Shown here one piece after another: positions 1-8,140 of a stretch of DNA of 64,000 nucleotides. The notes beneath the pieces were generated by a model. That model did no database searches, was not told the origin of the DNA, and was given only the letters and a program-made list of their open reading frames with translations. Source of the DNA: Pseudomonas entomophila. Its GTDB lineage: Bacteria > Pseudomonadota > Gammaproteobacteria > Pseudomonadales > Pseudomonadaceae. The DNA lies in assembly GCF_013523165.1 (NCBI RefSeq), contig NZ_JAAMQI010000014.1, positions 1 through 64,000 on the forward strand, written 5' to 3'. A program made the translations under genes and the position numbers. Within the stretch, counting starts at the first letter, position 1. Every line of letters starts with the position of its first letter.

Positions 1-72
1 GGTCTGCTCGGAGGCGCCAAAGGTCAGTCGGGCGGGCTGGGTGGCCTGCTGTCAGGGGCCGGGGGCGGCGCC
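1..72 (+). other. Gly-rich DUF533-like segment in opposite orientation to its N-terminus
   Basis: Frame 1 of the plus strand reads GLLGGAKGQSGG then LGGLLSGAGGGA, which is what I expect after the N-terminus of a YebE/DUF533 protein in Pseudomonas. It faces the minus-strand N-terminal fragment at 52-171. The two pieces meet at the palindrome GGCGCC (67-72). The plus frame stays open to a TGA at 133-135, but past position 72 the reading no longer looks like the family. The window edge hides what lies upstream. Confidence 0.4.
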
Positions 73-171
73 CAGCAGATCGCTCAGCCCACCCCCTTTG
101 CCCGAGGTACGGTCCTGAAGCAGCGATTGGCCTGATTTGAACAGGTTTTCGAGCAAGGCACGGGTATTCAT
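52..171 (-). pseudogene. N-terminal fragment of a DUF533 (YebE/TerB-like) inner-membrane protein, interrupted
   Basis: The frame starts at an ATG at 171 with MNTRALLENLFKSGQSLLQD, the typical opening of Pseudomonas DUF533 (YebE-like) proteins, preceded by the ribosome-binding-like AGGAGA. It runs through a Gly-rich stretch (SGKGGGLSDLLGAAPGP) and meets a TGA after only 39 residues. Family members are usually over 200 residues, with a Gly/Ala-rich membrane segment and a TerB-like domain. The expected next segment is not found downstream in any minus-strand frame but can be read on the plus strand at 1-72. I infer an inversion or assembly join inside the gene. It could also be an unrelated short ORF; the N-terminal match makes that less likely. 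Confidence 0.5.
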
Positions 172-605
172 CTGCAGTCTCCTGAAGGGAATGGCTTGCA
201 GATTAGAGTCCTTGGCTTGACAGGCGCTTAAAAGATTGTGCTTCGGGATGTTGCGTAGGAGTCCACCCGCCGCCTTGGCGCCGCGCTGTCACGCAGAGAA
301 CATGACGATAGTTAGGAGGGCCCTGGGCTTTACTGCTAATCGATTTTAGGGCCGCTTTACGGCCCATCGCGGCACAGGGGCCGCTCCTACACCCGTAGTC
401 CCACCGCGGGGTTGCAGGCTATCGCAGTCACCTGTGTGCGGCCCCTGTGCCGCGATTGGGCCCGCAGGGCCCACAAAGCTCTTTAATTAATTAATTTAAA
501 ATCAACAAGTTATCTTATGCTCTATGAGAGAGGGGAGTAGCCTGGGCGGCCTCATGGAACAGGACGCCACCCTGGGCACGCGACGAGCGGCCCAGGGCCT
601 TGCCG
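172..605. other. Intergenic region, no gene seen
   Basis: This 434-bp stretch has no convincing coding frame. It holds a REP-like inverted repeat (366-456) and then an AT-rich island (about 480-520, with TTAATTAATTAATTTAAA) that stands out in GC-rich surroundings. The part from 540 to 605 lies just after the stop codon of the flavin reductase gene. No clear promoter pair was identified. Confidence 0.6.
366..456. repeat. REP-like element with perfect 19-bp inverted repeat
   Basis: ATCGCGGCACAGGGGCCGC at 366-384 is the exact reverse complement of 438-456, with a 53-bp loop. The flanks (GGCCGCTTTACGGCCC on the left, GGGCCCGCAGGGCC on the right) extend the symmetry imperfectly. The sequence resembles the repetitive extragenic palindromes common in the P. 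putida group. It lies between the DUF533 fragment and the flavin reductase gene. Confidence 0.7.
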
Positions 606-1712
606 TCAGTCGCGCAAATCCGACTCGTGAATCGGCTGATCGCGGTGCGTGGCCCGTTGGTATTGCGCCGGCCAGACCGCCTGCTTGCCGCCCAGGTCGT
701 CGTCGGCATGCAGAGGCCAGTACGGGTCGCGCAGCAGCTCGCGGGCCAGGAAGATCATGTCGGCCTGCCCGGTGCGCAGGATATGCTCGGCCTGGGCCGG
801 CTCGGTGATCATGCCCACCGTGCCGGTGGCCAGCCCCGACTCCTTGCGCACCTTCTCGGCGAAACGCGTCTGGTAGCCTGGCCCGGTCGGGATCTCGGCG
901 TTGGCCGACGTGCCGCCAGACGACACGTCGATCAGGTCCACGCCCAGGGCTTTCAGGCGCTTGGCCAGCTCGACGGTTTCATCGGGGTTCCAGCCGTCCT
1001 CGACCCAATCGGTGGCCGAGACGCGCACGAACAGCGGCAGCTCCTGGGGCCAGACCTCGCGCACGGCCTCGGTCACCTCCAACGTCAGGCGAATGCGGTT
1101 CTCGAAACTGCCGCCATAGCTGTCGCGACGCTGGTTGCTCAGGGGCGAGAGGAACTGGTGCAGCAGGTAGCCGTGGGCGGCGTGCAGCTCGACCACCTTG
1201 AAGCCGGCTTCCAACGCGCGTTGCGCCGACGCCACGAATGCCTGCACCAGGTCCTTGATCTGGGGTTCGCTCAGCGCCACAGGCGCGGTGTGCTCAGGGT
1301 CGAAGGCGATCGCCGACGGCCCTACCGGCTGCCAGCCGCCGGCGTCGACCGACACGCTGCCGTGCTTGCCCAGCCAAGGGCGATGGGTGCTGGCCTTGCG
1401 CCCGGCATGGGCCAGCTGGATGGCCGGTATCGAACCCTGGGCGACGATGAAGCGAGTGATGCGTTGCAATGGTGCGAGCTGTTCATCGTTCCACAGCCCA
1501 AGATCTTCGGCGGTGATGCGACCGTCCGGCGTCACGGCGACGGCCTCGGTCATCACCAGGCCCGCACCACCGACGGCACGGCTGCCCAGATGGACCAGGT
1601 GCCAGTCGTTGGCCAGGCCGTCGACACTGGAGTACTGGCACATCGGCGAGACGGCAATGCGGTTGGGCAAGGTCAGCTGGCGCAAGGTGTACGGCTCGAG
1701 CAGCAGGCTCAT
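606..1712 (-). CDS. NADH:flavin oxidoreductase, old yellow enzyme family (YqjM/XenA type)
   Basis: A predicted cytosolic FMN-dependent ene-reductase of 368 residues forming a single TIM barrel, a usual length for the class. The start MSLLLEPYTLRQL at 1712 is chosen because GGAGGA sits just upstream; a longer frame to 1772 has no ribosome binding site. PMCQYS at residues 23-28 carries the Cys and Tyr of the YqjM subclass. The substrate-binding His pair lies in LHAAHGYLLHQF and is followed by YGGSFENR. The C-terminus keeps the FMN phosphate-binding region (FLARELLRDPYW). Such enzymes reduce activated C=C bonds and sometimes nitro compounds; the physiological substrate is unknown. It lies just downstream of recJ on the same strand. 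Confidence 0.9.
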   Translation of the reverse strand: MSLLLEPYTLRQLTLPNRIAVSPMCQYSSVDGLANDWHLVHLGSRAVGGAGLVMTEAVAVTPDGRITAEDLGLWNDEQLAPLQRITRFIVAQGSIPAIQLAHAGRKASTHRPWLGKHGSVSVDAGGWQPVGPSAIAFDPEHTAPVALSEPQIKDLVQAFVASAQRALEAGFKVVELHAAHGYLLHQFLSPLSNQRRDSYGGSFENRIRLTLEVTEAVREVWPQELPLFVRVSATDWVEDGWNPDETVELAKRLKALGVDLIDVSSGGTSANAEIPTGPGYQTRFAEKVRKESGLATGTVGMITEPAQAEHILRTGQADMIFLARELLRDPYWPLHADDDLGGKQAVWPAQYQRATHRDQPIHESDLRD

Positions 1713-1815
1713 GGGGGGTCCTCCGAAGGCGACAAGGGGGCCGGCCGTGCTCACCCAGGAAGGGCAAGGCACGTACCGGCTTCTCTGAGCCTAGACCCGT
1801 TTCACCGTACCCGGT

Positions 1816-3525
1816 TCAGCGGGGTTCGAGGTGCGTGATCAGCAACTGGACGCTTTCCTGACCGCGAAACTCGTTGACGTCCAGCTTGTAGGCCAGCTCC
1901 ACCCAGCGCACGGCAGGGTCGGGCCAGACCGCGAGATCGACACCAAAGGCGATTCCGTCCAGGCGCACGCTGCCACACTCGCTCTTGAGCACCACTTTCA
2001 GGTGACGCTCGCCGACCAGGCGCTGCTCGACCAGCTGGAACACCCCATGGAACAACGGCTCGGGGAAGTGCTGGCCCCAGGGGCCGGCATGACGCAGGGC
2101 GCGCGCCAGCTCCAGGTGGAACTCTTCCACGGCCAGTGTACCGTCCGACAGCAGACGGCCGGTCAGGTCTTCCTCGCGCAGCTGGCGACGCACTTCCTCG
2201 TCGAAGGCCTCGGCGAACGCCGGGAAATGCTCGGCCGGCAGCGACAGCCCGGCGGCCATCGCATGCCCGCCGAACTTGCTGATCAGCGCAGGGTGACGGG
2301 CCGCCACCGCATCCAGGGCATCGCGCACGTGAAACCCTGGCACCGAGCGCGCCGAGCCCTTGAGCATGCCGTCACCGGCGTCGGCGAAGGCGATGGTCGG
2401 GCGGTGATAGCGCTCCTTCAAACGCGAGGCCAGGATGCCGATCACGCCCTGGTGCCAGTCGGCGTCGAACAGGCACAGGCCGTAGGGCATGGACTCGATG
2501 GGCAGGTCCTTGAGCTGCGCCAGCGCTTCGCGCTGCATGCCTTGCTCGATGGACTTGCGGTCGCGGTTGAGGTCGTCGAGCTGGGCGGCCATCTCGCGTG
2601 CCAGGTCAGGGTCGTCGCACAGCAGGCACTCGATCCCCAGGCTCATGTCGTCCAGGCGACCTGCCGCGTTGAGCCGGGGCCCGAGGATGAAACCCAGGTC
2701 GGTGGAGCTGATGCGCTGGGGCTCGCGCCGCGCGACCTCGAGGATCGCCTTGATACCCGGACGCGCGCGTCCCGCGCGGATGCGCTCGAGGCCCTGGTGG
2801 ACCAGGATACGGTTGTTGGCATCCAGCGGTACCACGTCCGCCACGCTGCCCAGCGCCACCAGGTCGAGCAGCTCGCCGATGTTCGGCTGTTGCTGGGTGG
2901 CGTAGCGGCCCAGGCTGCGCAGGCGCGCGCGCAGGGCCACCAGCACGTAGAAGATGACCCCTACCCCGGCCAGCGACTTGCTCGGGAACGGGCAGCCCGG
3001 CTGATTCGGGTTGACGATGGCGTCGGCGTCGGGCAACTGCGGCCCCGGCAGATGGTGATCGGTGACCAGCACCGTGAGCCCGGCTGCCTTGGCGGCGGCG
3101 ACCCCCTCGACGCTGGAGATGCCGTTGTCCACGGTCAGCAGCAGGTCCGGCTGACGTTGCAAGGCGACCTCGACGATCTCTGGCGTCAACCCGTAACCGT
3201 AATCGAAGCGGTTGGGCACCAGGTAATCGACGTGGGCGGCGCCGAGCAGGCGCAGGCCAAGCACGCCGACGGTACTGGCGGTGGCGCCGTCGGCGTCGAA
3301 ATCACCGACGATGAGGATGCGCTGTCGCTTCTCGAGCGCCTGCACCAGCAGTTCGACCGCCGTGTCGATGCCCTTGAGCTGCTGGTACGGCAGCAGACGC
3401 GCCAGGCTCTTGTCCAGCTCGCCTTCGCACTGCACGCCGCGCGCGGCGTACAGCCGCGTGAGCAAGGGCGGTAACGGCCCGAGGAACGGCAGGGTGTCAG
3501 GCAGTGGGCGGGGTTCGATACGCAT
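1816..3525 (-). CDS. recJ: Single-stranded-DNA-specific 5'-3' exonuclease RecJ
   Basis: RecJ degrades single-stranded DNA 5' to 3' in RecF-pathway recombination and in mismatch and base-excision repair. The 569-residue protein has the DHH phosphoesterase motifs in order: DFDADGATAS (motif I), LLTVDNGIS (motif II) and VTDHHLPG (motif III, DHH). The DHHA1 domain follows, with the KFGGHAMAAGLSL loop, and then a C-terminal OB-fold region. The start MRIEPRPLPDTLPF at 3525 is preferred because it matches the usual Pseudomonas N-terminus; MSMRIE, 6 bases upstream, is possible. The gene lies 27 bp downstream of the YaeQ gene, probably in one transcript. Confidence 0.96.
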   Translation of the reverse strand: MRIEPRPLPDTLPFLGPLPPLLTRLYAARGVQCEGELDKSLARLLPYQQLKGIDTAVELLVQALEKRQRILIVGDFDADGATASTVGVLGLRLLGAAHVDYLVPNRFDYGYGLTPEIVEVALQRQPDLLLTVDNGISSVEGVAAAKAAGLTVLVTDHHLPGPQLPDADAIVNPNQPGCPFPSKSLAGVGVIFYVLVALRARLRSLGRYATQQQPNIGELLDLVALGSVADVVPLDANNRILVHQGLERIRAGRARPGIKAILEVARREPQRISSTDLGFILGPRLNAAGRLDDMSLGIECLLCDDPDLAREMAAQLDDLNRDRKSIEQGMQREALAQLKDLPIESMPYGLCLFDADWHQGVIGILASRLKERYHRPTIAFADAGDGMLKGSARSVPGFHVRDALDAVAARHPALISKFGGHAMAAGLSLPAEHFPAFAEAFDEEVRRQLREEDLTGRLLSDGTLAVEEFHLELARALRHAGPWGQHFPEPLFHGVFQLVEQRLVGERHLKVVLKSECGSVRLDGIAFGVDLAVWPDPAVRWVELAYKLDVNEFRGQESVQLLITHLEPR

Positions 3526-3552
3526 GGACATCTCAGTTGGGATCGGGGGGAA

Positions 3553-4095
3553 TCAGCCGCGTTCGCCGAGCAGCCAGTCGAGCTGGACCTCGTGCTGGCC
3601 ACGGTCGTCGGTGACGAACACGGTGCCCTCGCTGATCATCACGTCCCATTTGATGGTGCGTGGCATGTCCTTGGCCAGGATCTCCAGCACCTCCTGGGGC
3701 ACGGCAGCGATGTTCAGGTTCTTCAAGCCCTTGACCGCGTCGACCACCTTGCCCTGCCAGACGCGCAGGCTGCCATAGGCCAGCAGGCTGGTACGCTCGG
3801 TACGGCGCGAGCACCAGGTCAGGCGCTCGGCATCCGGCTGCCCGACTTCGATCCAATGCAGGATGCGGTCGTCCAGGCTGCGCTCCCACAAGGCCGCTTC
3901 GTCGACGTCCGACAGGCCCCGTCCGAAGGTCAGCTGCTCGTTGTACCACAGCGCGTAGGCCAGCAGGCGCACGGCCAGCCGCTCTTCGGTCTCGGACGGA
4001 TGCCGGGCGATGGTCTGGCGAACGCTTTCGTAGACACCTCGGTCGAGGTCGGTCAGGTTGAGTTCGAACTTGTAGGTGGTGGACGGCTGGGCCAT
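3553..4095 (-). CDS. YaeQ family protein
   Basis: A 180-residue protein opening MAQPSTTYKFELNLTDLDRG, the characteristic YaeQ N-terminus, with HPSETEERLAVRLLAYALWY and HWIEVGQPDAERL typical of the family. YaeQ proteins have a PD-(D/E)XK nuclease-like fold; the conserved E and the D-x-R/W-IEVG-x-P strand fit this, but no biochemical role is firmly established. The start at 4095 is chosen over the 10-codon longer frame because the family begins here. It sits directly upstream of recJ, which hints at co-transcription and perhaps a DNA-related role (inference). Confidence 0.9.
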   Translation of the reverse strand: MAQPSTTYKFELNLTDLDRGVYESVRQTIARHPSETEERLAVRLLAYALWYNEQLTFGRGLSDVDEAALWERSLDDRILHWIEVGQPDAERLTWCSRRTERTSLLAYGSLRVWQGKVVDAVKGLKNLNIAAVPQEVLEILAKDMPRTIKWDVMISEGTVFVTDDRGQHEVQLDWLLGERG

Positions 4096-4224
4096 GGACG
4101 CGGGCTTCTGCAAGAAAAGGCGCACAGTCTACCTGATCCTGTCGGCGGGTGGGCCGCAGCGGTATCGGTCCGACGAGGGCCTGTGGTAAAACCGGGCGCC
4201 TGTTCCCACCGCCATGGATGCGTC

Positions 4225-5424
4225 ATGACTACGTCCAGCAAACCCCTCGCCGGCCTCAAGGTCGTCGAACTCGGCACCTTGATCGCCGGCCCCTTCGCTT
4301 CGCGGATCTGCGCCGAGTTCGGCGCCGATGTCGTGAAGATCGAATCACCCGACGGCGGTGATCCGCTGCGCAAGTGGCGCAAGCTCTACGAAGGGACGTC
4401 GCTGTGGTGGTTCGTGCAGGCGCGCAACAAGCAGTCGTTGACGCTCGACCTCAAGCACCCCGAAGGCCTGGACGTGCTCAAGCGGCTGCTGGCCGACGCC
4501 GACATCCTGATCGAGAACTTCCGCCCTGGCGTGCTGGAAAAACTCGGCCTGGGCTGGGAGGTGCTGCATGCGCTCAACCCGCGCCTGGTGATGGTCCGGT
4601 TATCGGGGTTCGGTCAGACCGGGCCGATGAAGGACCAGCCGGGCTTCGGCGCGGTGGGCGAATCCATGGGCGGCCTGCGCTACATCACCGGTTTCGAGGA
4701 CCGCCCACCGGTGCGCACGGGCATTTCCATCGGCGATTCCATCGCAGCGCTGTGGGGCGTGATCGGCGCGCTCATGGCCCTGCGGCATCGCGACGTCAAC
4801 GGCGGACAGGGCCAGGTGGTGGACGTGGCGCTCTACGAGGCGATCTTCGCGATGATGGAAAGCATGGTGCCGGAGTTCGATGTGTTCGGTTTCATTCGCG
4901 AGCGCACCGGCAACATCATGCCCGGCATCACCCCCTCCTCCATCCACACCTGCGCCGATGGACGCCATGTGCAGATCGGGGCCAATGGCGATGCGATCTT
5001 CCAGCGCTTCATGCGCGCCATCGATCGCGCCGACCTGGCCGATGACCCGGCACTGGCGAGCAACGATGGCCGCGATGCGCGCCGCGACGAGCTGTACGGC
5101 GTGATCGACCGCTGGGCCGGCGGGCGGCCCCTGGACGAAGTGGTGAGCGTGCTCAACGCGGCGGGCGTACCGGTCAGCCGCATCTATTCGGCCGAGGACA
5201 TGTTCAGCGACCCGCAGTTTCTGGCGCGGGAGATGTTCCTGCACGCCAAGCTGCCTGACGGCACGCCATTCCGTATGCCAGGGATCGTACCGAAACTGTC
5301 AGAAACGCCTGGCGGCACCGAATGGGTGGGGCCGGCCCTGGGCGAGCACACCGAGGCGATCTTGACGCGACTGGGGTTCGACGGCGAAGCGATCGCCGGG
5401 CTGCGGGCTCGCGGGGTGGTCTAG
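4225..5424 (+). CDS. CaiB/BaiF family class III CoA-transferase
   Basis: A 399-residue protein of the formyl-CoA transferase/CaiB fold, which moves CoA between carboxylic acids in the cytosol. The N-terminus KVVELGTLIAGPFASRICAEFGADV is the family signature (quoted in part: ELGTLIAGPFAS). FRPGVLEKLGLGW and GFGQTGPMKDQPGFG are the usual glycine-rich and substrate loops, and GQVVDVALYEA carries the conserved Asp expected to form the acyl-enzyme anhydride. It is transcribed away from the yaeQ-recJ pair. The specific acids used cannot be told from the sequence. Confidence 0.92.
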   Translation: MTTSSKPLAGLKVVELGTLIAGPFASRICAEFGADVVKIESPDGGDPLRKWRKLYEGTSLWWFVQARNKQSLTLDLKHPEGLDVLKRLLADADILIENFRPGVLEKLGLGWEVLHALNPRLVMVRLSGFGQTGPMKDQPGFGAVGESMGGLRYITGFEDRPPVRTGISIGDSIAALWGVIGALMALRHRDVNGGQGQVVDVALYEAIFAMMESMVPEFDVFGFIRERTGNIMPGITPSSIHTCADGRHVQIGANGDAIFQRFMRAIDRADLADDPALASNDGRDARRDELYGVIDRWAGGRPLDEVVSVLNAAGVPVSRIYSAEDMFSDPQFLAREMFLHAKLPDGTPFRMPGIVPKLSETPGGTEWVGPALGEHTEAILTRLGFDGEAIAGLRARGVV

Positions 5425-5503
5425 CGGCCTGGCGAGCCGGGCGCATCGGGCTGCAAGCCTGTGCAAGGCGCCTCGCGCCCCGCCTGAACGCTGGAAAAAA
5501 GAA

Positions 5504-5533
5504 ACCCCGGGCGCTGGGGAAGACGCCCGGGGT
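5504..5533 (-). terminator. Rho-independent terminator of the DUF3509 gene
   Basis: ACCCCGGGCG (5504-5513) and CGCCCGGGGT (5524-5533) form a perfect 10-bp stem with a 10-base loop. On the minus strand it is followed by TTTCTTTTTTCC, the classic uridine tract. It lies about 95 bp past the stop codon of the minus-strand DUF3509 gene and also separates it from the convergent CoA-transferase gene. Confidence 0.85.
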
Positions 5534-5626
5534 CAAGCGGAAAAGCCCTTCAGAGCTTTTCGAGGCAGCCAGCCAACACCGGAGCAAAGCGCCGCACGAC
5601 TGCCATCCACCTGTCTGACGACGCCT

Positions 5627-5908
5627 TCAGGCGAAGGTTCCCACCGACTGCTGGCAGTGCTGCAGCGCAGCGATCACACAGGGCTGCAAGCGTCCTTCGG
5701 CGATTTGCAGGTCACGGTGCAACCCGTCCACCAAATCCACCAGCAGGCGCTGGTCCTGCAATTGCGAGAGGGTCACCGCGCGTCGTAGCACCAGGCGACC
5801 TTGGCGGTCGAAGAGCGACAGCTCACGCATCGAACGGGCATCGGTTTCACCGAGGGTGGCGTGATAGGGAGTCAAGGCTTCATTGAGCAATTTGCAGATT
5901 CGTTCCAT
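5627..5908 (-). CDS. DUF3509 family protein
   Basis: A small protein of 93 residues (MERICKLLNEALTPYHATLG at the N-terminus). The layout, with LFDRQGRLVLRRAVTLSQL and then a helix ending HRDLQIAEGRLQP, matches the DUF3509 family, which is almost confined to Pseudomonas and has no known function. No signal peptide or membrane segment is seen. The start at 5908 follows GAGTGAG. A TTAGGTAGGAAGACTG motif lies just upstream (5931-5946) and is discussed in the findings. A strong terminator follows the gene. Confidence 0.8.
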   Translation of the reverse strand: MERICKLLNEALTPYHATLGETDARSMRELSLFDRQGRLVLRRAVTLSQLQDQRLLVDLVDGLHRDLQIAEGRLQPCVIAALQHCQQSVGTFA

Positions 5909-5988
5909 CCGACTCACTCGCTTGTTCTGGTTAGGTAGGAAGACTGACCGTGCCAGGACAGGGAAAGTTCGCACCTGCCGGGCCTCGT

Positions 5989-6429
5989 TCAACGAGCATA
6001 TGACGTTGCCATGACCGTTTGCTGACACTGCCAACGCGCATGCGGGTGACTGCGACGCAACGTGTGCAGATGCTGCGCCAGGGTACGGGTTGACAAGGGC
6101 CAGTCCAGTTCGCCCAGCACCCAGAGGCCGAGCGCCTGCGCCTGACGCGCCAGGTTGTCCTCGCCACCGCGTGGATGACCGACGAACAACACCGCATGTG
6201 CACCTTGGGTGCAGGCCAGCTGCTCGATCAACGGCTGGCCTTCCGTCAAGCGCAGGCCATGGTCCACCACCAACAGGTCGAGCGGACGATGGCGTTCGAG
6301 CCAGGCGCAGGCCAGTGCCAGATCGTCGGTCACCCGGACGTCGAACACACCCTGCGCGTTCAAGGCCTGGTGCAGGTGGATCTGATGAAAAGGGCTGTGC
6401 TGGTGGATCAGGACACTCAGACGGTCCAT
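5989..6429 (-). CDS. Stand-alone response-regulator receiver-like protein
   Basis: A 146-residue protein opening MDRLSVLIHQHSPFHQIHLHQALNAQG, which resembles the start of CheY-like receiver domains (residues up to about 120). DLLVVDHGL is in the place of the beta-3 strand with the phosphoacceptor Asp, and AVLFVGHP in the place of the beta-4 strand that normally ends in Thr/Ser; the Thr is not obvious and the acidic pair after beta-1 is missing. It may therefore be a degenerate, non-phosphorylated receiver. There is no output domain. GGAGAAG precedes the ATG at 6429. The downstream neighbour is the DUF3509 gene, with the TAGG-type repeats just upstream. Confidence 0.65.
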   Translation of the reverse strand: MDRLSVLIHQHSPFHQIHLHQALNAQGVFDVRVTDDLALACAWLERHRPLDLLVVDHGLRLTEGQPLIEQLACTQGAHAVLFVGHPRGGEDNLARQAQALGLWVLGELDWPLSTRTLAQHLHTLRRSHPHARWQCQQTVMATSYAR

Positions 6430-6468
6430 GCGCTTCTCCTGCAATAGACGGGCACGCTGGGCCGGCCA

Positions 6469-6528
6469 CTGTAGGAGAGGGCTTAGGGAATGGTCTGTAG
6501 GAAAGAACTGAAGGGTCTTAGGAAATGG
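6469..6528. repeat. Imperfect direct repeat CTGTAGGA...CTTAGG(G/A)AATGG
   Basis: Two copies upstream of the receiver-like gene: CTGTAGGAGAGG with CTTAGGGAATGG (6469-6493) and CTGTAGGAAAG with TCTTAGGAAATGG (6495-6528). Similar TTAGG/GTAGGAA words lie before the DUF3509 gene (5931) and before tpsB (about 24050). The arrangement suggests a transcription factor site, but no factor can be named. Confidence 0.45.
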
Positions 6529-6542
6529 CCGAGGGACGACCT

Positions 6543-6570
6543 GAAAACGGCGCCTCTTGGCGCCGTTTTC
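6543..6570 (-). terminator. Terminator downstream of thrC
   Basis: GAAAACGGCGCC (6543-6554), TCTT loop, GGCGCCGTTTTC (6559-6570): a perfect 12-bp stem 11 bp past the thrC stop codon. The A/T-rich outer stem provides a short T tract in either direction. Confidence 0.8.
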
Positions 6571-6581
6571 TAAACACCTCG

Positions 6582-7991
6582 CTACAACGGCGTACCACGG
6601 TTGCCGTGCTGCGTCACGAATGCCTGGACGGCCTTGAGGTCGTTGGGCAGAACCGTGCACCGCTCTTCACGGCTGAACAGATCGCTCAGGTGGCTCGGCA
6701 GCTCCAGGGCCTTGCCGACGCCCGCTTGTTCCACGGCCTCGGGGAACTTGACCGGGTGCGCAGTACCCAGGATCACCATGGGTGTATCCAGGCTACGGCG
6801 GCACTCGCGCGCGGCCTTGACGCCGATGGCCGTGTGCGGGTCGAGCACCTCACCGGTACGGGCGAAGACCTCGGCGATGGTCTGGCAGGTCTGCTCGTCG
6901 CTGACCGCGAGGGAATCGAACAGCTTGCGCGCCTCGGTCCAGCGGTCTTCTTCCACCGTGAAACCGCCACCCTGACGGAAGCGGTCCATCAGTTCGGCGA
7001 TCGCGGCGCCGCTGCGCCCGTGCAGGTCGAACAGCAACCGCTCGAAGTTCGAGGACACCATGATGTCCATTGACGGCGACAGGGTGGCGTGCAGGGTTTC
7101 CTTGACGTAGCGGTTGCCGCTCATGAACCGGTGCAGGATGTCGTTGCGGTTGGTGGCGACCACCAGCTGGCTGATCGGCAGCCCCATGTTGCGCGCCAGG
7201 TAGCCGGCGAAGATGTCGCCGAAGTTGCCGGTCGGCACCGAGAAGGCCACCGAACGTGCCGGCCCGCCCAGCTGCAGCGCAGCGTGGAAGTAGTAGACGA
7301 TCTGGGCCATGATCCGCGCCCAGTTGATCGAGTTCACCGCCACCAGGCGTGTGCCCTTGAGGAAGGACTGATCGGCGAAGCTGGCCTTGACCATTTCCTG
7401 GCAATCGTCGAAGTTGCCTTCGATGGCGATGTTGTGGATGTTCTCGCCGAGGATGGTGGTCATCTGCCGACGCTGTACCTCCGACACACGCTGGTGCGGG
7501 TGCAGGATGAAGATGTCGACGTTGTCGCAACGACGGCAGCCTTCGATGGCCGCCGAACCGGTGTCGCCACTGGTGGCCCCGACGATCACCACGCGCTCGC
7601 CACGCTTGAGCAGCACGTGATCGAGCAGGCGACCGAGCAGTTGCAGGGCGAAGTCCTTGAACGCCAGGGTCGGGCCGTGGAACAGCTCCATGACCCATTC
7701 GTTGCTGTCGAGCTGGCGCAGCGGTGCCACGGCAGCATGGGCGAACTCACCGTAGGTCTCTTCGAGAATCCGCTTGAAGTCGGCATCGGCGATGCTGCCC
7801 TCGACGAACGGGCGCATGACCCGGAACGCCAGCTCGTGGTACGGCAGGCCAGCCCAGGACGCGATCTCCTCCTGGGTGAAGCGCGGCAGGTTCTCCGGCA
7901 CGTAAAGGCCGCCGTCGCTGGCAAGGCCCGCCAGCAGGACGTCTTCGAAGTTCAGGGCCGGGGCCTGGCCGCGAGTGCTGATGTAGCGCAT
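6582..7991 (-). CDS. thrC: Threonine synthase
   Basis: A PLP enzyme that converts O-phosphohomoserine to threonine, the last step of the pathway. The 469 residues start MRYISTRGQAPALNFEDVLL, the normal N-terminus. The PLP lysine lies in GPTLAFKDFALQLLGR (residue about 110), and VVIVGATSGDTGSAAIEG is the phosphate-binding region. The protein is full length for the long bacterial form. Together with hom (149 bp upstream on the same strand) it forms the threonine branch, and a terminator follows directly. Confidence 0.97.
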   Translation of the reverse strand: MRYISTRGQAPALNFEDVLLAGLASDGGLYVPENLPRFTQEEIASWAGLPYHELAFRVMRPFVEGSIADADFKRILEETYGEFAHAAVAPLRQLDSNEWVMELFHGPTLAFKDFALQLLGRLLDHVLLKRGERVVIVGATSGDTGSAAIEGCRRCDNVDIFILHPHQRVSEVQRRQMTTILGENIHNIAIEGNFDDCQEMVKASFADQSFLKGTRLVAVNSINWARIMAQIVYYFHAALQLGGPARSVAFSVPTGNFGDIFAGYLARNMGLPISQLVVATNRNDILHRFMSGNRYVKETLHATLSPSMDIMVSSNFERLLFDLHGRSGAAIAELMDRFRQGGGFTVEEDRWTEARKLFDSLAVSDEQTCQTIAEVFARTGEVLDPHTAIGVKAARECRRSLDTPMVILGTAHPVKFPEAVEQAGVGKALELPSHLSDLFSREERCTVLPNDLKAVQAFVTQHGNRGTPL

Positions 7992-8140
7992 GTGTGCAAA
8001 CCTCTGGGCGCTGGGTGGGGAGACGTGGCTGCAAGCTCGTCAGCGGTGCTTGTACGCTACGCCCTGTTACCCAGCGCGACTGTAATGAATTCTGGTATCG
8101 CTCGGGCGGGGGTCCGGCTTGTCGCCTGCCGCCCGACCCT

